From Methylovulum sp. (GTDB taxonomy: Bacteria > Pseudomonadota > Gammaproteobacteria > Methylococcales > Methylomonadaceae): 64,000 nucleotides of DNA. This document shows, piece after piece, positions 9,224 to 18,340 of the stretch (position 1 is its first letter; every line of letters begins with the position of its first letter). The stretch lies in assembly GCA_030653435.1 (NCBI GenBank), contig JAURZI010000141.1:62001-126000 (forward strand), written 5' to 3'. Under the pieces are notes generated by a model. That model was not told the DNA's origin. It did not search any database and worked only from the letters and a program-made list of their open reading frames with translations. The translations under genes were made by a program, and so were the position numbers.

Positions 9224-9820
9224 ATGAAAAGGGCAGGTTTGCTAGGCCAGTTAATACAAAATCTCTGTTGCTTGCCCGGCGTGGGCGCAAAAACGGCCCA
9301 GCGCATGGCATTCCATTTATTGCAGCGGGACCGTAACGGCGCAAAAAAACTGGCCGAATCGCTGTTGCATGCCATCGAGCATATCGGTTATTGTCGGCAA
9401 TGCCGTACCTTGACCGAAAATAGCCTGTGCGGGATCTGCCAAGACAGTGCCAGGGACGGTTCGATCATCTGCATTGTAGAAAGCGCGGCCGATGTTTGGG
9501 TAGTGGAGCTGGCGGCGGTATTTAAGGGGCGCTATTTTGTGCTGCACGGCCGGTTATCGCCGCTGGACGGCATAGGGCCGGACGAGCTCGGCCTGGAGCA
9601 ATTGGAGCAACAGCTGGCTAGCGGTGCTATCAAGGAGTTGATCCTGGCGACCAACTCTACCGTAGAAGGCATCGCCACGGCATATTTTATTGGCGAAATG
9701 GCACGCAAGCACCATGTGCAAGCCAGCAAAATAGCGCATGGCGTGCCTATGGGCGGTGAACTGGAATTTATTGACAGCGATACCTTGTCGCATGCGTTTA
9801 ATGGGCGTAAAGAACTTTAA
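9224..9820 (+). CDS. recR: Recombination mediator RecR
   Basis: RecR acts with RecF and RecO to load RecA at single-strand gaps. The 198-aa protein has an N-terminal helix-hairpin-helix ([17 protein letters not shown], residues 17-33) and a C4 zinc finger with Cys57, 60, 69 and 72. A Toprim domain (starting [15 protein letters not shown], about residue 80) and a C-terminal Walker-like segment follow. Length and layout are normal. It closes the dnaX-ybaB-recR run. Confidence 0.96.
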   Translation: MKRAGLLGQLIQNLCCLPGVGAKTAQRMAFHLLQRDRNGAKKLAESLLHAIEHIGYCRQCRTLTENSLCGICQDSARDGSIICIVESAADVWVVELAAVFKGRYFVLHGRLSPLDGIGPDELGLEQLEQQLASGAIKELILATNSTVEGIATAYFIGEMARKHHVQASKIAHGVPMGGELEFIDSDTLSHAFNGRKEL

Positions 9821-9829
9821 GGGGGATAG

Positions 9830-10183
9830 ATGACAACTGAATCGACAGCAAGCTGTATATTTTGCAAAATGGTTGCCGGCGAGATTAAGCCAGATGTGGT
9901 TTTTGAAGACGACGCGATCCTGGCTTTTAGGGATATTAATCCCCAAGCCCCGGTGCATATCCTGATTATTCCCAAGCAACATATTGCAACGCTGAATGAC
10001 GTGGCAGACTGCGAACTGGCCGGGCGGTTATTGATGACAGCAGCACGGCTGGCAAAACAGCTGGGCTTGTCCGAAGACGGTTACCGGACAGTCATTAATT
10101 GCAATAAAAAAGGTGGGCAGGAAGTTTACCATGTGCATGTGCATGTGTTAGGCGAGCGCCAAATGACTTGGCCGCCGGGCTAA
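9830..10183 (+). CDS. HIT-family nucleotide hydrolase (HinT type)
   Basis: The 117-aa protein has the histidine-triad motif HVHVHVLG near the C-terminus and the HinT-type tail QMTWPPG. CIFCKMVAGEI at residues 10-20 is the usual start of HinT/PKCI proteins. Members hydrolyse nucleoside phosphoramidates such as adenosine 5'-monophosphoramidate. The gene follows recR by 9 bp with a GGGGGA ribosome-binding site and is probably co-transcribed with it. Confidence 0.93.
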   Translation: MTTESTASCIFCKMVAGEIKPDVVFEDDAILAFRDINPQAPVHILIIPKQHIATLNDVADCELAGRLLMTAARLAKQLGLSEDGYRTVINCNKKGGQEVYHVHVHVLGERQMTWPPG

Positions 10184-10211
10184 ACAGCATCCATAACGCA
10201 GTAGGGCTTAT

Positions 10212-11702
10212 ATGGACAATAACAAACGCATTGTCGTTATCGGTGCCGGCTTAGGCGGTTTATCGGCAGCGATTTCATTGGCGACCGAAGGTTTTCAGGT
10301 CGATGTGCTGGAGAAAAACGATAAGGTCGGCGGTAAGCTGAACCTGTTGCAAAAAAACGGATTTAGCTTTGATTTAGGGCCATCCATTTTGACCATGCCG
10401 CATGTTTTTGAAGCCTTGTTTGAGCGGGCAGGCAGAAAAATGGCGGACTACGTCACGCTACAATCGGTAGAGCCGCATTGGCGTAATTTTTTTGCCGATG
10501 GCACGACGGTGGATTTAGGCTCGGATACCGAGCGTATGCGCGGGCAACTGGACAAATTGGGCCCCAATACGGCGCAAGAATTCGGACAATTCCTGGCCTA
10601 TTCAAAAAAACTGTGCGAGGCGACCGAGCAAGGTTATTTTGCCCACGGACTGGATTCGTTTTGGGAACTGTTGCGCTATTACGGCCCGCTACGCAGTTTG
10701 CAAGCATTCGATGTGTTCCGTTCCATGGATCAGGGGGTCAGGCGCTTTATCAAGGATCCGAAGCTGGTCGACATACTCAATTATTTTATTAAATATGTCG
10801 GCTCGTCGCCTTACGATGCGCCGGCATTAATGAATTTATTGCCGTACATCCAGTTCGGGTATGGCTTGTGGTATATCAAAGGCGGCATGTATGGCATGGC
10901 GCAAGGGCTGCAAAAGCTGGCGGAAGAATTGGGTGTCAACATTCAAGTCAACACCGAAGTTGCAGAAATCCAGCATCAATCAGGGCGGGCTTCCGGTGTG
11001 CGCGTTAGTGATGACCGGGTGTTCGCCGCAGACATTATTGTCTCCAACATGGAGGTCATCCCTGCCTATAAAAACCTGCTGAGCCATCAGGACAGCGAAA
11101 TCAGGCGCTTAGAAAAGTTCGCGCCCAGCTGTTCGGGGTTGGTGTTGCATTTGGGCGTGGACTGTCTTTACGAACAACTGGCGCACCACAATTTCTTTTA
11201 TTCCGAACAGCCCCGCGAGCATTTCAACGCGGTGTTCCACAGCCACCGCTTGTCTGATGATCCGACCATTTATTTGGTTGCGCCGGTCAAAAGCGACCTT
11301 AGCTTGGCGCCTCCAGGCTGTGAAATCATTAAAATCCTGCCGCATATCCCGCATATTGATCCCAACCAGCCCTTACAGGCCGAGGATTACGAAGCGTTGC
11401 GCGAACGGGTTTTGCTTAAGCTGGAGCGCATGGGCCTGACCGACCTGAGAAAACATATCGTCTGTGAAGAAAGCTGGACGCCATTGGATATACAGGCACG
11501 CTATTATTCCAATCAAGGTTCGATTTACGGCGTGGTTGCCGACCGCTTTAAAAACCTGGGCTTTAAAAATGCCCAGCGTAGCGCCGTGCTAAAGAACCTG
11601 TACTTTGTCGGAGGCAGCGTCAACCCAGGCGGCGGCATGCCTATGGTTACGCTGTCCGGGCAGTTGGTGCGCGATAAGATTCTGGCGGATCTTGCCAATT
11701 GA
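10212..11702 (+). CDS. Carotenoid (phytoene/diapophytoene-type) desaturase
   Basis: The 496-aa FAD-dependent oxidoreductase starts with the dinucleotide-binding fold VVIGAGLGGLSAAISLA, followed by EKNDKVGGKLN. It ends with the desaturase FAD signature FVGGSVNPGGGMPMV. The segment FDLGPSILTMP is typical of the CrtI/CrtN family. Such enzymes dehydrogenate or oxidise colourless C40 or C30 carotenes in the membrane. Several pink gammaproteobacterial methanotrophs make C30 carotenoids with multiple CrtN paralogues, so this may be a CrtN-type oxidase rather than a classical CrtI. No other carotenoid gene is nearby. It follows the HIT gene by 28 bp. Confidence 0.85.
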   Translation: MDNNKRIVVIGAGLGGLSAAISLATEGFQVDVLEKNDKVGGKLNLLQKNGFSFDLGPSILTMPHVFEALFERAGRKMADYVTLQSVEPHWRNFFADGTTVDLGSDTERMRGQLDKLGPNTAQEFGQFLAYSKKLCEATEQGYFAHGLDSFWELLRYYGPLRSLQAFDVFRSMDQGVRRFIKDPKLVDILNYFIKYVGSSPYDAPALMNLLPYIQFGYGLWYIKGGMYGMAQGLQKLAEELGVNIQVNTEVAEIQHQSGRASGVRVSDDRVFAADIIVSNMEVIPAYKNLLSHQDSEIRRLEKFAPSCSGLVLHLGVDCLYEQLAHHNFFYSEQPREHFNAVFHSHRLSDDPTIYLVAPVKSDLSLAPPGCEIIKILPHIPHIDPNQPLQAEDYEALRERVLLKLERMGLTDLRKHIVCEESWTPLDIQARYYSNQGSIYGVVADRFKNLGFKNAQRSAVLKNLYFVGGSVNPGGGMPMVTLSGQLVRDKILADLAN

Positions 11703-11740
11703 GGCGGATTGGCAGCCTGATATGGTGTCAATGCCGGGTG

Positions 11741-12502
11741 CTAGGATTCCCACGGAAACTGCCCGGTTTGCACATAGCGGTTGATTTTCTCCAAATTGCC
11801 GGCATCTGAAAAGAGCTCCCGGTTTGCCGCTATAGCCAGCGGCCTTGCTTGCCACAGACTATTGTCCAGTGCGGCCATATAGCGTTTGTAATTAAGGATG
11901 CCCGCTTTCGAAAGATAACGTAGCCGTAATAGGTGTTTGCGTAGCAAAGCTTCGCTATGCGCCTCATACGCGTCAACCAGTCCCCAATCCAGAGCTTGTT
12001 GTATCGGGATGGCTTTAGTCATTAAGGCCATATAATGCGCTTTCTGAAAGCCGATCCGGCGGATTAGGAAGGGCAAGACGCAGGCCGGGAACAGGTCGAA
12101 CAGTAATTCAGACAAGCCGAATGTCGCACTCTCATCAGCCAAGACAATATCACAGGCTGCGACCAGGCCTAGCCCACCGGCATTCACTTTGCCGCGCACA
12201 TGGGCGATGCTGACAAATGCGCCGTTTGCCAGTTGTATCAGTAAATCGTAAAAGCGCTCAGGGGTTTGGTCCTGCTCCTCCGTACTCTGGTTATGCAGGC
12301 CTTGAAAATCCGCGCCCAAGCAAAAACATTCCGGCAAACCCTCCAAGACAATAATCTGCATCGATGCTGCACATGCCGCCAGGGCATGCAGGCACTCATC
12401 AATCATCAGCAGCGTGATGGTGTTGTTGGTTTGCGGGCTAAAAAGTTTCAGGAAGCAAACCGGCGGCTCATAGCGTAGCTGTATCGTTTGGTAGTCCATC
12501 AT
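11741..12502 (-). CDS. Enoyl-CoA hydratase/isomerase of the PksH (polyketide beta-branching) type
   Basis: This crotonase-fold protein has a first oxyanion-hole segment FCLGADF and a second, GKVNAGGLGLVAACDIVLAD. The sequence SELLFDLFPACVLPFLIRR and the nearby KAHYMALMTK closely resemble what I recall of Bacillus PksH, the dehydratase that acts on HMG-type intermediates during beta-branching in trans-AT polyketide synthesis. It lies directly downstream of a trans-acyltransferase gene, as expected for such cassettes. I start it at the ATG at 12502 (253 aa); a TTG at 12526 would overlap the upstream gene. The HMG synthase, KS and carrier protein partners are absent from the window. Confidence 0.8.
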   Translation of the reverse strand: MMDYQTIQLRYEPPVCFLKLFSPQTNNTITLLMIDECLHALAACAASMQIIVLEGLPECFCLGADFQGLHNQSTEEQDQTPERFYDLLIQLANGAFVSIAHVRGKVNAGGLGLVAACDIVLADESATFGLSELLFDLFPACVLPFLIRRIGFQKAHYMALMTKAIPIQQALDWGLVDAYEAHSEALLRKHLLRLRYLSKAGILNYKRYMAALDNSLWQARPLAIAANRELFSDAGNLEKINRYVQTGQFPWES

Positions 12503-12522
12503 GTCGTCGTTTGCGGGAGGCT

Positions 12523-13650
12523 TCAAACGGGGCTAACTTCATCGAGGGCGAAATAACCGTTATAGCCTTCAAGATAGATTGCCGCCCTGTGCCCGAAAAG
12601 TATGACTGCGTTTGATTTGGTTGCCATGATGCCCTGATAGCCTTTGACTATGACCGGGGTGCCGATAGGGTGGGATTGGTTCCAGTCATGGATTTTTTTG
12701 TTCAGTGCATCGGTAGCCTGTCCCCGGTCATGTGTGTAGGCCGCTGTGGATAGGGTTTCAGGCGTAGTGACGGCGGGTGACGGTTTTGCAGCGGCAGGGG
12801 CAGATATAGCCTGTTCCCTAATAGTCTGGATTAATTTTGTCAGAACCGTGCCGGGGCCTAGCTCGACAAAATCCAGGACCCCTTGGCTGATTAAATACTG
12901 CATGCTTTCCGACCAGCGCACAGGATGGGTGATCTGCCGGGCGAGGTTTGCTGCAATCTGCTGTTGATGGTAAGGCTTGGCCTGGACATTGGAAATGACC
13001 GGTATGGTCAGTTGGACGAAGTTAAAGCCTTGCAGATAGCGTTCAAATTCTGCCTGGGCAGGCGCCATATAGCGGGAATGGAAAGCCCCGCTGGTATTGA
13101 GCGGGATAAATTTGACCGATCCGCCGACAAAACAGTCTTGCGCCTGGTTGATGTCTTCCACCAAGCCGGACAGTATGGTTTGCGAGGGCGAGTTAATATT
13201 TGCAATATCAATTCCCGTTAAGCCGTTTTTTTCCAGTATGTCCCTGATGTCCTGTTCCGTAGGGCCCAGCACTGCGGCCATTGCGCCTTTCGCCGCTTGG
13301 CTCATCAGCTCGCCGCGTTTTTTGACCAATTGCAGACCGTCTTCAAAGCGGATAGCCCCGGCGCTTTCCAGCGCGTTATATTCGCCCAGGCTGTGCCCCG
13401 CCACAAAATCAGGGTATGACCCGGTTTCCTTAAGCTTTTGCCGGTACGACAACGCATTGACGACATAAAGCGCGGGCTGTGTGTAGCCTGTCTGGTGCAA
13501 TTGCTGTTGCGGGTCATCCATGCACAGCTCCCTGATAGAATAACCGAGAATGCTGTCGGCTAACTGAGTCAGTTCGGGGTACTCGTCAAATAGCGTCGCG
13601 CCCATACCTCGGTATTGGGAGCCTTGTCCTGGGAACATATAGGTTTTCAT
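12523..13650 (-). CDS. Trans-acting malonyl-CoA:ACP acyltransferase (PksC/PksE type)
   Basis: The 375-aa protein has an FabD-like acyltransferase domain in residues 1-285, with the nucleophile Ser87 in GHSLGE and catalytic His191 in GAFHS. The AFH context points to malonyl rather than methylmalonyl specificity. It begins MFPGQGSQYRGMG, typical of trans-AT polyketide acyltransferases rather than housekeeping FabD. An extra tail of about 85 residues ends in a hydrophobic/aromatic motif (LFGHRAAIYLEGYNGYF) that I cannot assign. A good AAGGTAAG ribosome-binding site precedes the ATG. It is the third gene of a minus-strand operon. Confidence 0.85.
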   Translation of the reverse strand: MKTYMFPGQGSQYRGMGATLFDEYPELTQLADSILGYSIRELCMDDPQQQLHQTGYTQPALYVVNALSYRQKLKETGSYPDFVAGHSLGEYNALESAGAIRFEDGLQLVKKRGELMSQAAKGAMAAVLGPTEQDIRDILEKNGLTGIDIANINSPSQTILSGLVEDINQAQDCFVGGSVKFIPLNTSGAFHSRYMAPAQAEFERYLQGFNFVQLTIPVISNVQAKPYHQQQIAANLARQITHPVRWSESMQYLISQGVLDFVELGPGTVLTKLIQTIREQAISAPAAAKPSPAVTTPETLSTAAYTHDRGQATDALNKKIHDWNQSHPIGTPVIVKGYQGIMATKSNAVILFGHRAAIYLEGYNGYFALDEVSPV

Positions 13651-13698
13651 CGCTTACCTTACTTAGCTTGGTCAGTTATTGGCACAACATCGTGGGCA

Positions 13699-14718
13699 TC
13701 ATTTTTGGGCGCAGACAAAAAGACAAAGCCCGGTAATGGTGTTTAAGTAATAGTAAGTCCAAAGAATTTCAGTCAATTGGACGATATTGAGCTTGCCCTT
13801 ATAAAATTCTTCGTGCAACCGGTTTATCGTATATAAAAAATGCGCTCCCCAGACTTCTTTGCTCACATCCTGGATGATAATGTTGCGGAAGCCGGCTGCG
13901 GACAGCAGCTGTCGATATTCTTCGACGGATTCAATATGGTTTTGGACGCTGGGGAACACCGCGTGTTGTTCCAGCCTGCCTGGGTCGGTGAACAGCACAT
14001 CCGACAGCACCAAATAGCCATCCTGTTTCAGGACCCGATGCGATTCCTCAAGAAATTTTTGCCGGGTTTCAAAATGGAAGGCGGCTTCGATGCACAGGAT
14101 GCTGTCAAAAAAACCGTCTTCAAAGCTCATGTCAACGGCATTCATGACCTGGGCATGACAGCCTTCGGCATTCTTTTTAACCGATTCGAGTTGTCGCGCC
14201 GATATGTTGATAGCCCATATATTATCGGCGTCATAATGGTTGAGCAATCGGCGTGTGGAGGCGCCCATACCACAAGCCACATCCAGTATTCGCCCGGTTT
14301 TGTCGGGTATGAATTCCAGCAATTTATCCTGTAATCGCTCGGAAGCCAGATGCTGGGTTGGCGTGGTCTCGTCCCAGTAGCCGATATTCCGGTATTCGGA
14401 TTCGGGGTTGCCGAGCAAAATACCGGTAATCCCGTGCTCGCTATAAAATGCGGTGTCGTAATACGTGTTGATGTGTGTGGCCAGTACGTCCTTATCGGCA
14501 ACGTTAGCCTCCGCATTGCTGTCTTGCCGGGGCGCTGATTCAGTTGCACTACGCACATAATCCACGTCTTCGGGTATGGGGCCTAGGATGTCGGCATCGA
14601 ATTTAAAATCCCCGATTAACCGATGTAAATCTTCAGGGACATAATCAATGAGGTCGATTTGTGCGGCTATCGAGTCATATAGCCGTTTTTTCAGCTGTTC
14701 TTTCAATTCAGTGCTCAT
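13699..14718 (-). CDS. SAM-dependent methyltransferase of the orphan biosynthetic operon
   Basis: The 339-aa class I methyltransferase has the SAM-binding motif ILDVACGMGAS at residues 144-154. The acidic loop and motif IV follow (DMSFEDGFFDSILCIEAAFH), and then the LKQDGYLVLSDVLF post-motif. About 140 N-terminal residues precede the core. The core resembles sterol/tocopherol-type and polyketide tailoring C- or O-methyltransferases; the substrate is unknown. It lies 48 bp upstream of the acyltransferase gene and 51 bp downstream of the PhyH-like gene, with AAAGG before its ATG. Confidence 0.8.
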   Translation of the reverse strand: MSTELKEQLKKRLYDSIAAQIDLIDYVPEDLHRLIGDFKFDADILGPIPEDVDYVRSATESAPRQDSNAEANVADKDVLATHINTYYDTAFYSEHGITGILLGNPESEYRNIGYWDETTPTQHLASERLQDKLLEFIPDKTGRILDVACGMGASTRRLLNHYDADNIWAINISARQLESVKKNAEGCHAQVMNAVDMSFEDGFFDSILCIEAAFHFETRQKFLEESHRVLKQDGYLVLSDVLFTDPGRLEQHAVFPSVQNHIESVEEYRQLLSAAGFRNIIIQDVSKEVWGAHFLYTINRLHEEFYKGKLNIVQLTEILWTYYYLNTITGLCLFVCAQK

Positions 14719-14769
14719 AGTGGCCTTTCTGGGTTACAGGGGTTGGAATGATACGGTTAGTCGTTAGCG

Positions 14770-15792
14770 CTAGGCTAATGCCAATTTGTCCTGCTTCGGA
14801 AGCTGACTGACATCCACCTGATGGTCGAATTTATGGATTTCACCGGTTTCAAAGTCAATGAGGTGGTTATTGAACAGCTTGCCGTGCAGGCTTTCTTTTA
14901 ACTTGATTTTTGTATCGTATAGCGGAAATAGTCTGATGACATAAACTTCCCGGTCTTGGTCTTCCCGTTTCCAGCCCTCGGCGGCATGGAAGTTCTTATT
15001 GTTCCATAACAGCACCTTGCCTTGCTCTTCCTGGGATTTTTCAAAGTTACCGGCATAGTGATGTTTGGCGAGATGCGTCAGCGATTTATAACAAGCCATG
15101 ATTTCCTGGAACGGTTTGCTTTTGATAAACGCATTTAACGCATCGGGCCTTATGCTTTCGGGAACAATATAGCCGTTTTCATCCAGATGGTTGGCGTCTT
15201 TGGAAAAATGCTGTTCCATCAGCGCCAACACGATATTGCCGGGGACTTTTAATTGACTTTCCGGCAGGACGGTGATCCGGCCGCCATTCTCTTCATTGAG
15301 ATCTATTAACGGTATATAAATCGAAAGATCATTTTCCGTTTCATAAAAATGATGGAAATTAGGCATGTCGGAGTGTATGCCTGCCGCAGTATGCGTGGTA
15401 TTGCTCCTCAGATACATATCGTAGGAGGCGAGCAAATAGCGGGTCTTGAAAATTTTTTGAAAACCGTTAGCCAGCAGGTGCTTGCAGACTTTTTCAAGAA
15501 AAACCTGTTCATGGTAGATGGCTTTGGTATAGGTCTTGTCATATAAACTTTTGACCATTTTTTTGGCGAGCTTAGGAAATAGCTTAAACAACGTGCCCAG
15601 AATTTGTCCTTCCAGAAAAGCCAGGTGCTCGTTGTTGACGAAAAATTTCGGGAAATCGTTACGGCCTACCGCCAAGGTCTGATAATACTGCTTGATTTCT
15701 TCAACTAAGCTGTCGGGCAAGAAAATGCCGGTTTCTACAAAGCCGGTTGTATAGTATTCGATAAAATGATGGTCTTTCAGAATATTAAGCAT
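14770..15792 (-). CDS. PhyH-like Fe(II)/2-oxoglutarate dioxygenase
   Basis: The 340-aa protein has a probable facial triad: His140 and Asp142 in GIHSDMPNF, and distal His269 in NNKNFHAAEGW. Arg281 or Arg287 would bind 2-oxoglutarate. The layout resembles the phytanoyl-CoA dioxygenase superfamily, which hydroxylates or otherwise oxidises small molecules and carrier-bound chains. It is the first gene of the minus-strand set with the methyltransferase, acyltransferase and PksH-like genes, which suggests oxidative tailoring. The assignment rests on motif spacing and could not be tested by search. Confidence 0.65.
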   Translation of the reverse strand: MLNILKDHHFIEYYTTGFVETGIFLPDSLVEEIKQYYQTLAVGRNDFPKFFVNNEHLAFLEGQILGTLFKLFPKLAKKMVKSLYDKTYTKAIYHEQVFLEKVCKHLLANGFQKIFKTRYLLASYDMYLRSNTTHTAAGIHSDMPNFHHFYETENDLSIYIPLIDLNEENGGRITVLPESQLKVPGNIVLALMEQHFSKDANHLDENGYIVPESIRPDALNAFIKSKPFQEIMACYKSLTHLAKHHYAGNFEKSQEEQGKVLLWNNKNFHAAEGWKREDQDREVYVIRLFPLYDTKIKLKESLHGKLFNNHLIDFETGEIHKFDHQVDVSQLPKQDKLALA

Positions 15793-16249
15793 ATTTCCAT
15801 CCCTATGCGATTAAACCGCTGGTGTATCAACTTCAGTGCAGTTGATGGTTGTCGGACTTGAAGATAGCTGGCCGGTAGGGTTTCCATGATCGGCCAAACG
15901 ATGGGTCCAGGCGTTGCCGCTAATGCGGGGTTTTGCAACCTTTATGCGCCGTGCCTGGGCGGTTAGCCGGAAACCTAAGCAGCGCCTGTATTCAGGCAGC
16001 CGTAAGCCCGGACAAAGATACCAGATAGCGATATTAAAGAAAACCGGCAAGCGCAGAAAACGCCAGACTATTATTAATTAGCAAGCCCGGCAGCCGGGGT
16101 GCTAAGCTATAGCTGTCCAACGTCCATACGTAGCGGCGGACAACTCCCCTGCGAGTGCCTTTTCGGCCTGTATACCCCTTCTCGTGAAGTGATGTGCCTT
16201 TCGATCAGAACATTTTCCTGATGCACAATCCCCATGAGAAGAAAACGCC
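15793..16249. other. Intergenic stretch upstream of the PhyH-like gene, with one doubtful ORF
   Basis: This 457-bp gap separates the minus-strand biosynthetic operon from the plus-strand methyltransferases. It must hold both promoters, but I could not identify convincing boxes. A minus-strand frame at 15811-16050 (TTG start, 79 codons, upstream stop 30 bp away) encodes a basic protein beginning PVFFNIAIWYLCPGLRLPEY. It has no recognisable homology, no good ribosome-binding site and no ATG. It may be a degraded gene remnant or chance. Confidence 0.4.
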
Positions 16250-16918
16250 ATGCCCAGTTACCATGTCAAGTTCGAGACCGTCACTGTTGGCGGCACGGAC
16301 TACCAGATCCGTTCCCTGTTAGATCTTCAGCAATATTCCGATCCGCTAGGCGAGGCGGAACTCACCGGCATTTCATCGGCAAACTGGTCGCTATTCGGCC
16401 AAATCTGGCCCTCGGCGCGGGTATTGGCCCTGGCTATGCACAGTTTCGACCTGACCGGCAAGCGCATCCTGGAGATTGGCGCGGGCCTCGCCCTGGCGAG
16501 TTTGGTCATCCATCGCAGGGCAGGAGACATGACGGTCAGCGATTGGCATCCTTTAAGCCAGGCTTTTTTGCAAGAGAATCTCCTGCTGAACAAGCTGGGA
16601 CCGCTGAAATACCAAATGGGGAATTGGGCGGGCAGCAATCCCGGACTGGGTAAGTTCGATCTGATTATCGGCAGCGATGTGCTTTATGAACGCCAGCAAC
16701 CCGACCAGCTCGCCGCTTTCATCGATAAGCATGCGGCTCCATCTGCGGAAGTCATTATTGTCGATCCTGACCGCGGTAACCGGGTCGGTTTTTGCCGGGC
16801 GATGGCTAAGCTGGGTTATGGTCATACCGCCAGGCGTGCCGAGTGTTTTATTGAAAACGGCGAACCGTTTAAGGGACGTTTTCTGACCTTTGCCCAATCA
16901 ATGGCGTTGGTATCCTAA
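16250..16918 (+). CDS. Class I SAM-dependent methyltransferase (Methyltransf_16-like)
   Basis: The 222-aa protein has the SAM motif ILEIGAGLALASLV near residue 78 and the acidic motif VSDWHP. LIIGSDVLYE, near residue 140, is characteristic of the METTL21/nicotinamide N-methyltransferase-like family that usually methylates protein lysines or small molecules. The substrate is unknown. A GAGAAG ribosome-binding site lies before the ATG. The stop overlaps the next methyltransferase start (TAATGA), so the two genes are translationally coupled. Confidence 0.8.
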   Translation: MPSYHVKFETVTVGGTDYQIRSLLDLQQYSDPLGEAELTGISSANWSLFGQIWPSARVLALAMHSFDLTGKRILEIGAGLALASLVIHRRAGDMTVSDWHPLSQAFLQENLLLNKLGPLKYQMGNWAGSNPGLGKFDLIIGSDVLYERQQPDQLAAFIDKHAAPSAEVIIVDPDRGNRVGFCRAMAKLGYGHTARRAECFIENGEPFKGRFLTFAQSMALVS

Positions 16919-17613
16919 TGACGGGTCGCGACAACGTGCTTTGGTTGCAATGTTGGCGCGACCGGCGCACCGATTTCCATCAGCACGCCGTAAACCCGTT
17001 GCTGGCCAAGTTTTGGCCCAAGCTGGCGCTGGCGCAAGGCAGCCGCGTGTTTGTCCCGCTTTGCGGCAAGAGCCTGGATATGATCTGGCTTGCCGGGCAG
17101 GGGTATGCCGTTGTCGGTGTTGAGTTAAGCCCTATTGCCGTCCGGGCTTTTTTTAGCGAGAACAAGTTAAAACCTGTCCGGCGGCAGCGGGGTCAATTTA
17201 CGCTCTGGCAACACGCTAACATCAGCATTTTATGCGGCGATTATTTCGCGTTGACCCAGGCCGACCTGGGGCGAATTGATACGGTCTATGACCGGGCGGC
17301 GCTGACCGCCTTGCCGGAAGATTTGCGTAAACAGTATGTGGGCCAGTTGGGCCGTATTGTGCCGGAAACGGCCCAGGTATTGCTGTTGACTACGGAAGAT
17401 GCGGAAGCAGGCGACACACTGGAGCAAACCTTGGGCATTGCCGAAGAGATTACCGCGTTGTACGCGGAGGCTTACGAAATTGAGCTTGCTCATGTCGAAA
17501 GCGTGTTCGGGGCGGATCCGGAATCGCCGGAACGTACCGAGTACAAGGTATACCGGTTGTCCGCCAAGCCGGATTCGGGTTGGGGAAGGGGTTCTCAACC
17601 CATTCATCGCTAA
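16918..17613 (+). CDS. tpm: Thiopurine S-methyltransferase family protein
   Basis: The 231-aa protein matches bacterial TPMT from its first residues: LWLQCWRDRRTDFHQHAVNPLL, then FVPLCGKSLDMIWLAGQGYAVVGVE and VYDRAALTALP. Bacterial members methylate thiopurines in vitro and are best known for detoxifying selenium and tellurium oxyanions into volatile methylated forms. The protein is slightly longer than usual at the C-terminus. It overlaps the preceding methyltransferase gene by one base. Confidence 0.93.
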   Translation: MTGRDNVLWLQCWRDRRTDFHQHAVNPLLAKFWPKLALAQGSRVFVPLCGKSLDMIWLAGQGYAVVGVELSPIAVRAFFSENKLKPVRRQRGQFTLWQHANISILCGDYFALTQADLGRIDTVYDRAALTALPEDLRKQYVGQLGRIVPETAQVLLLTTEDAEAGDTLEQTLGIAEEITALYAEAYEIELAHVESVFGADPESPERTEYKVYRLSAKPDSGWGRGSQPIHR

Positions 17614-17659
17614 CATAAACTCATCTTGGCTTGCGACGGGATAGCAAGCCCAGGGCACC

Positions 17660-18328
17660 CTATTGCACTTTTTCCTCCGCCTTTCCTTGCTGCGTCGCAT
17701 GCGCGTCCTCGGCAAAATCCGTAACCTTGAGATCCTGCAGTTTAAATTGATACGTCTCCACGGTATTTTGAGTTTCGACCTTGCCTATGCCGGTAAAGGG
17801 TTCTATGTTCGCCAGTTTGTCCCAAAAACCTTTGTCCTGATATTTGCCCAGTAAGGCCTGATTCGCTTCCAGCAGTTGCCGGTTGTTGTCTGAGCAGCGT
17901 CTGATCCATTGTTCGCGCTCGGTTACGGCGGCGGCTAACAGCTGGTTATCGTTTTGGATCAATTTGGCTTGCGCGACTATGGTCTTGATTTTGCCGTGCA
18001 GTTCCTGTTGTTTTCGGCGTTCTATGTCCAACTGTGCAGACAGGGCGCTGTTGCTGGCGCGCAAGGTTTCCGCTTGGGTTTTATGTTGTTGTAGTTCGCC
18101 TTGTAAGGGTTCGAGTTGTTGGACGATGTTTTCGAGTTTTGTCAACTGCTCCAGCAATGCGGCTTTTTCGGTTTCCAGGACGCGCTTTTCTTCGGTCAAT
18201 TGCCGCACGACGCCTTGGGCTTTTTTGAAGGCCTGTTGCCCTGCGGACTCCTGTTTAGGGGCGGCGTGGGCAGCTATACCCGGCAGCAACAACAGTAACA
18301 ACAGGTAAATGTTAGGGTTTGGGATCAT
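17660..18328 (-). CDS. Periplasmic coiled-coil protein, last gene of the TPS-TonB cluster
   Basis: The 222-aa protein has a signal peptide (residues 1-22, ending AAHAAP). Residues 30-150 form a heptad-rich coiled coil with many Gln, Glu, Leu and Lys residues. A short globular tail follows, starting QDKGFWDKLANIEPFTGIGK. I do not recognise a named family. It lies 12 bp downstream of the porin gene, with GGAGACCGAG before the ATG. It is the last member of a seven-gene co-directional cluster and may be a periplasmic spacer or scaffold for the TonB or porin partners; that role is inference. Confidence 0.75.
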   Translation of the reverse strand: MIPNPNIYLLLLLLLPGIAAHAAPKQESAGQQAFKKAQGVVRQLTEEKRVLETEKAALLEQLTKLENIVQQLEPLQGELQQHKTQAETLRASNSALSAQLDIERRKQQELHGKIKTIVAQAKLIQNDNQLLAAAVTEREQWIRRCSDNNRQLLEANQALLGKYQDKGFWDKLANIEPFTGIGKVETQNTVETYQFKLQDLKVTDFAEDAHATQQGKAEEKVQ

Positions 18329-18340
18329 CTCGGTCTCCGG

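Noticed and set aside
15811-16050. A possible remnant of a lasso-peptide B2 or other small-peptide gene upstream of the PhyH-like operon
   Set aside because: The similarity is limited to a few hydrophobic and Arg residues, the start is TTG without a ribosome-binding site, and no catalytic Cys/His pattern or partner gene is present.
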